Positions 59,631-64,000 of a stretch of 64,000 nt of DNA are shown here, one piece after another. The notes beneath the pieces are model-generated. The model was not told where the DNA came from. It did no database searches and worked only from the letters and a program-made list of their open reading frames with translations. The DNA is from Apophysomyces variabilis (lineage: Eukaryota > Mucoromycota > Mucoromycetes > Mucorales > Mucoraceae), in the NCBI GenBank assembly GCA_002749535.1, contig MZZL01000405.1, positions 776,515-840,514 of the forward strand, written 5' to 3'. Numbering within the stretch: the stretch's first letter is position 1; each line of letters begins with the position of its first letter. The position numbers were made by a program, and so were the translations under genes.

Positions 59631-61109
59631 TCAGTCAAGGTTCCAAGCAGGTTCAGGGAGCTTGAAAACACAATCGGTTCGTGGTATAGTAAGATTGGCA
59701 TAAGTATGAAAGGGTGTTGCATATTGATCTCGTAATGTCAGGTAAGGCATACCGAACAAAGCATGCAGGGTGCTAGGGACAGAGGCATGTTCGAATATCT
59801 CAGAAGATGGAATCACCAAGCCCTTAGGAATCCTTGGACTGACCAGAATGGCTGGAACACGAACGCCTAAGCGAGTAAAATCAAATGTTGGATGGGTGAT
59901 ATTATCTGGATTTGGAACTCCACTTGGCGGAGCTACATGGTCAAAAAAGCCTAACAGCGATATTTACCTTGCCTGTGAACATCATGCTCTCTTTTTCTCT
60001 AAATAAAAACAATACCTCCATGTTCATCCCAAACTAAGAGAAACAGTATATCATTCCATTGCGGACTACTACGAAGTGCTTCATATACTTGTTTGTAGAA
60101 CTGTTCCCCACGGCGAATATCATAGAACTTCCCTGCATGTGGGTGTTGATCATTGCGCAATCGTTGATCAACGCCAAACATAGCAGGCTCCACGTAAGTA
60201 TACGAAGGCAGACGACCGTTACGAGCATCTGCGAAGAAGTCATTCATTCCTTTACCTGGACTTCGGAACGGTGACCGGAAATACCGGAATAGGACGGTCG
60301 ATGGAATCGGAGATGCCGAATAAACGCCATAATCAACATGTATCCGATCCAACATCTCAAACGTTGTCGTAAGTGGATATCCGAGGGATGGAAAGTTATT
60401 AGTCACTACTCCGCCAGAAGTGGCCGCATGCAGAAAGTTACGATTAGGGTAGGTGGACCCTAAAAGCAAGTTTTGTAGGTCATCCGAATCTACGTTACTA
60501 CTACCATTCTGCTGTGATATAAGTCCAAGTTACCAGGAACAGAAGAAAACCATCGCTGTAGCAAATGAAGTTATTAGCTGGCTCTACTTGACTATAAAAG
60601 TTTTACATCAGATATAGCAAATTCTTTAGCTAGTGTGTATAACACTGGCATTGTGGTTTCGTTCATTCCACGCATAATCTCTGACGCCTTTTTTTCTCCT
60701 CGATACATGGCATAGTTACTAACAAAACCTTGCATATTTGGAGTTGCATTCTTATAAGGTTGAACACCATATTCCAAGTTGAACAATTGCTGATCTACAT
60801 CCGGAATGAAATTTTCTGGTTCCTCTGTGCTTGTAACACAATTTTGAATCGCCGTTAGAACTTTTTGCAAGTGATCACGAAATAAAGATATCCTCACTGG
60901 AATAAACCATCATGAGAGACGCAATATTTGTTTGATCCTATGCGATTGCACATTGTTGAATTCGAACCATCCGTTGCTGGATTAATACGACTGAAGTATC
61001 CCATAAAATGGTCATAACTGTGGTTTTCCATCATTAACACCACCAATGTTCGAGGTGTGTCTGCTAACAGAGTCGGAAGTACAATTAAAACGAGATAAGC
61101 CGGTTTCAT
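59631..61109 (-). CDS. Secreted phosphoesterase (phospholipase C/acid phosphatase-like)
   Basis: This is a member of the phosphoesterase family related to bacterial non-haemolytic phospholipase C and fungal acid phosphatases. The start at 61109 (MKPAYLVLIVLPTLLADTP) encodes a signal peptide. The alkaline-phosphatase-like core begins at once with VVLMMENHSYDHFMGYF (metal site and Asn-Ser region), followed by FAISDVKL-type sequence, a long middle exon (RNDQHPHAGKFYDIRRGEQF) and LFLLVWDEHGG with metal-binding Asp, Glu and His. After two short introns near 59950-60005 it continues DHVAPPSGVPNPDN, RLGVRVPAILVSPRIPKGLV and EHASVPSTLHALFG, and stops at 59631. A retained-intron form would end early. 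The substrate is uncertain (phospholipid or phosphate monoester). Confidence 0.85.
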
Positions 61110-61634
61110 GATGCTGTGTAGACCTCCGAATGGCTATGCTTCCAAAGGTTATATACTCTATGGCAGTGTTGCACTTAAAGGAGAACTTTTTCCTTTTGTT
61201 TTCCTTGGTGATCCACCTGATATCAATCCGTTTGTTACTCATAACTGCCAACTTTATCACGTGGCGATTGGGCCAATACTCATATACGTAGGCGTGCCAT
61301 CACGTAGCATGCGGTAGATAACTCTGCTGGTGAAAGTAGACACTGACATGGCAACTTAACAAACATAATCCTTACCCATATGCCTAATCTTAGTTACTAG
61401 CTAAAACCTTATATCAAGATAGCGAACTACTTCCAAGTTTTTCAATCAGCATAGTTTGCTAACTAGTACAGTATCTCCCAAAAACAATTACGCAAACTAC
61501 GAAAATCGATGTTGCAATTCAGTAGAATTAAATGTCGCAACAAATGAAAAAAAAAAATTAAATGCCGTCCTTTTTCTGCTTAGCTACCGCTTTACCTCAT
61601 TTTAAAAGTGCATCCACATCCTTGAGCTCTCCCC
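61110..61634. other. Divergent intergenic region
   Basis: About 0.5 kb between the phosphoesterase start and a small plus-strand frame. AT-rich; an A-run lies near 61545-61560. Nothing specific was recognised. Confidence 0.4.
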
Positions 61635-61763
61635 ATGCCCACTATTAAACAGTCAAAAGCAGAACTCGCTGCTGCCAAGGCTGAAATTAGTAGGCTCAAA
61701 CAACACAACGCTTCACTTCTTGAGATGATTGGCTCAAGTTTTCCTAAATACCAAGTCTGTTGA
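61635..61763 (+). CDS. Possible short coiled-coil peptide or first exon
   Basis: A 42-codon frame begins MPTIKQSKAELAAAKAEISR and continues as a heptad-like helix (LKQHNASLLEMIG), after a C/T-rich leader. The K-x-GT site at its end (CAAGTCTGTTG) could be a weak 5' splice site. It may be exon 1 of a gene whose remainder I cannot trace, or the decayed start of a transposase-like gene, where short N-terminal coiled coils are frequent. No family was recognised. Confidence 0.3.
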   Translation: MPTIKQSKAELAAAKAEISRLKQHNASLLEMIGSSFPKYQVC

Positions 61764-62736
61764 ATCTATTTCCTCTAATACAACCCGTCCATTCAATCCA
61801 CATGCCTAATACATATCGATATCTCCGCAAAAGCTATCCGTCGCATCAGGGCCCCTGTCCGGCTTGCTGTCGCCCGCTTCTTCCTTGCAAAAAAGCTTTT
61901 TTGATACTTACGCCCTTCCCCGATATTTTTCCATCCGCCCTCAATTTTTATCAGATTGATTTAGCCTGGGCGGACACAATTATTATTTTTGCGCTCATTT
62001 GAACCACTGAATAAACCCAAGAAACTAGATAGTGCTAGATTGAAACTCGATGTCATTTACTTAGCTCGAAAAAGAAAGTAATCCACAAACCTCTATAGGA
62101 CGCATCCAGAGTCTGTAAACTAGAATAATGACATATCTAATACCCTTAACAATCTATCCCACAAGCAAATCGACTTTTTAATATCAGAACTTGAGATGCA
62201 TTGCGAGTTGTCAGGATATCCTACTTGCAAAATGATCAATAAAGGGTACTTTATGTATTCTTGCACTTTTGCTGCAGTGAATATGATCTGGGTGAGCGTT
62301 TCAACCATTATTCCGTTTATCTAGCAAAAAAAACGCCAATGAAAAGCATGTCGCCCACTTGTTTATTTTTCTTCACATGTCGTTTTCATTCTTTTCCCGT
62401 CATTTTCTGTAAGCATGACATAATTTTTGAATCAAGATAGACATTGAGGTACTATTGATGGGAACAGTAGACCGAGTTATAAACTATATCTACATGTGTA
62501 ATATTTATGTAAGGTTCCATGCAGATCCGTTGTATAATGAAATGGAAATGGCATAAACTATGTAAACTTTGTTCGGATGCACCCGAAGATGATGCAACTT
62601 TTACGTACTCTATTCGAAGACATACCAAGATAGTCTTTTACCGAGTGTGATGCAGACGAACTTTCAAATCATATGAAAGAAGAAGACTGTAGAAGACTTT
62701 AGCAGACAATAGGTATTCTATAAAAATTAAGAGAAC
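61764..62736. other. Region without recognisable gene
   Basis: About 1 kb following the small helix-encoding frame. The first 240 bases are C-rich (61830-61970) and may once have been coding; the rest is AT-rich. No homology or repeat was seen. Confidence 0.4.
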
Positions 62737-62949
62737 ATGATAACCCCAACTGCACGACATCGAACAAGAGCCAGCCAAACCGAGACTATGGTTGAACCAC
62801 CCAGGTCTCGCAGACGAATCAGCCAACGAGAAGAAGAAGGACCAGAATCGTCCCGAGCTCCTTTAAGGCGATCTGAGAGGCAGCAAGCAAAAAGGCAGAA
62901 AAGGATCCACGAGTCAAGTGGAAGGGCTTTTACGCCCGGTATTTGGTAA
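62737..62949 (+). CDS. Arg-rich gene fragment, unknown
   Basis: A frame beginning MITPTARHRTRASQTETM encodes a highly basic, Arg/Glu/Ser-rich segment (RRSERQQAKRQKRIHESSG). It ends next to a GTAAGT donor (62947), and an acceptor near 63030 would add a peptide with WVWRRQFYDK before the dispersed repeat at 63086. It looks like the N-terminal part of a nuclear or nucleic-acid-binding protein cut off by the repeat, but chance coding cannot be excluded. Confidence 0.3.
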   Translation: MITPTARHRTRASQTETMVEPPRSRRRISQREEEGPESSRAPLRRSERQQAKRQKRIHESSGRAFTPGIW

Positions 62950-63085
62950 GTGTCATTGAATACTATTGTTATTTTTCTTCCATTACTCATCAACTGAAAT
63001 TTATATCTGCATCTGGCATTCACTTGGCAGAAAGCTGGGTATGGCGTCGCCAGTTTTATGACAAGTATGTAAAAATTGGTCAATT

Positions 63086-63164
63086 CCAACTCTTATAACA
63101 CGACAATTGATGGGATTTGTTAGCGTCAAGCCCAGTTTCCAAAATGCGCCAAGTGAATTTGCTA
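63086..63164 (+). repeat. Dispersed repeat, copy 2
   Basis: This is the partner of 55823-55901, 79 bases, same orientation, with an abrupt left edge at CCAACTCTTATAACACG. Downstream sequence differs between copies after TTGCTA, so the repeat is either very short or strongly diverged beyond this point. Confidence 0.7.
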
Positions 63165-63246
63165 CCGGATTTTTCCTTTGATTTAGCGTGCAAGAGAAAA
63201 CTTTTGGCGTGCAAATAAAAAGGTGTGTGCGCGCGAACTAATGGTG

Positions 63247-63307
63247 GTGCACGCAAACCATTTTTGTGCCACGCGCAGACATATTTTTCGTGCGCGCAGA
63301 CCATATT
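63247..63307. repeat. Degenerate tandem repeat, GTGC-CGCAGACCAT units
   Basis: Three units of about 19-23 bp follow one another: GTGCACGCAAACCATTTTT, GTGCCACGCGCAGAC plus ATATTTTT, and CGTGCGCGCAGACCATATT. The preceding 30 bases are also rich in alternating GTGCGCGC. Composition differs sharply from the AT-rich surroundings. Confidence 0.6.
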
Positions 63308-63445
63308 CATTTGGTTCTTATTCAGCTCAAGTACATCCAGCGCAGTACGGGAGGTAAGGCGCATATTCCATCTCCAGTATCAGTAGTACAATATCACCAC
63401 ACTCGTATAATTCAGGGGAATTGCTACGAGCACTTTTTTCGCGCA

Positions 63446-63477
63446 CTCCCACTTTCGGGCAATCTCACTTTCGGGCA
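63446..63477. repeat. Two 16-bp tandem units (CACTTTCGGGCA)
   Basis: CTCCCACTTTCGGGCA at 63446-63461 is directly followed by ATCTCACTTTCGGGCA at 63462-63477, and the next bases (CTCTTCTTTCAAACACTC) look like a diverged continuation. The ambiguous base at 63504 falls just after, which suggests an assembly problem in repeated sequence. Confidence 0.65.
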
Positions 63478-64000
63478 CTCTTCTTTCAAACACTCACACT
63501 GTTNTCAAGAACAGCATTCACATTAGAACATATCTGCTCATTGGACAGAAAAATGGTGGCAAGGGTAATACAAATGCTTTCATCCGTGCTTTATCGTGAA
63601 TTCGCGTATGAAATTAACCTTAAAGAGTTGATATGTTGCTTAATACCAACCAAGTGCCTTGTAGCCTAAAGTAGGGATGTATATGGTCGGATCTGCAATA
63701 TCAACTGAATTAGCAGAAATACTACCTACAAAGCCAAACTTCGAAATAATAGTAAAAATCAACACTGTATAAAATTAGAAGAAGATTGCACTCTCTTAAC
63801 AGTACTGTTTCATCGATTTCCAAGTAGCTCCTCTTTCCAGCACATACTAAAAGCAGTCGTCTTTTGAGACACTGCTTACTTTCTATGATCGACTCACATG
63901 GTATGATCACAACGATGGGTTAAGCTTTAATGGTAATAAAATATGGTACTGAGATACTGCTTATAATTTTCTTCACATTTTACGATCATATCCTTCAAAT

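Larger units (their letters stand above)
63165..64000. other. Window end: repeats, no recognisable gene
   Basis: Apart from the two tandem arrays listed, no protein features are visible up to the window edge. The sequence becomes AT-rich again after 63540. Confidence 0.4.

Noticed and set aside
62947..63080. Relationship between the WVWRRQFYDK exon and the HTH fragment at 249-470 (WVWKKESVQNYVK)
   Set aside because: The similarity is limited to a few residues and does not extend; probably coincidence.

Overview
The window looks like a stretch of an early-diverging fungal nuclear genome, most likely Mucoromycota (Mucorales-like). Genes carry many short GT..AG introns (about 40-100 nt), intergenic DNA is AT-rich, and the gene set is eukaryotic and fungal: a GPI-type chitin deacetylase, an Ssd1-family protein, an Rpd3-class deacetylase, a Lag1 ceramide synthase and an FHIP-type dynein adaptor subunit. 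I saw no CRISPR array, tRNA or rRNA gene. There is one ambiguous base at 63504.

Layout. Positions 1-3560 are accessory DNA: a broken helix-turn-helix transposase fragment (249-470), a decayed Fanzor (eukaryotic TnpB-like) element (copy A, 735-3163), and a 369-bp retroposon-like insert flanked by a 15-bp duplication exactly at the Fanzor 3' boundary. Then come a cyclin-Q-like gene (+) and an RPD3-type histone deacetylase (-). A second, longer Fanzor element (copy B, 7212-10452, minus strand) follows, then AT-rich DNA with an inverted repeat, MCM6 (-), SSD1 (+), glycyl-tRNA synthetase (-), the mitochondrial rRNA methyltransferase MRM1 (+), a large FHIP/FAM160 gene (-), a coiled-coil protein (+), an SREK1-like SR splicing factor (+), a BTB plus CAP-Gly protein (-), DNA topoisomerase I (-), a Siw14-like phosphatase (-), chitin deacetylase (-), ceramide synthase (-) and a secreted phosphoesterase (-). 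The last 3 kb holds gene fragments, a dispersed repeat shared with 55.8 kb, and short tandem repeats.

The most interesting object is the pair of Fanzor elements. Both protein genes show TnpB/Fanzor signatures (RuvC-I DPG, RuvC-II DEFYTSQ, a CxxC zinc ribbon, RuvC-III RDxNSAK) preceded by two zinc-knuckle-like modules, and both are disrupted. Yet about 250 nt downstream of the coding region are nearly identical between the copies (about 90% in the core, by eye, against roughly 60-65% in coding DNA). This block opens with an identical hairpin followed by a second hairpin whose sequence differs but whose pairing is kept. That is what a guide-RNA scaffold (omegaRNA/fRNA) would look like.

The remaining genes are housekeeping genes with no evident pathway clustering. 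Replication and chromatin functions (MCM6, TOP1, RPD3) are scattered rather than arranged as a unit. Exon boundaries were inferred by eye from GT..AG sites and family conservation; gene ends are given as start-to-stop spans.
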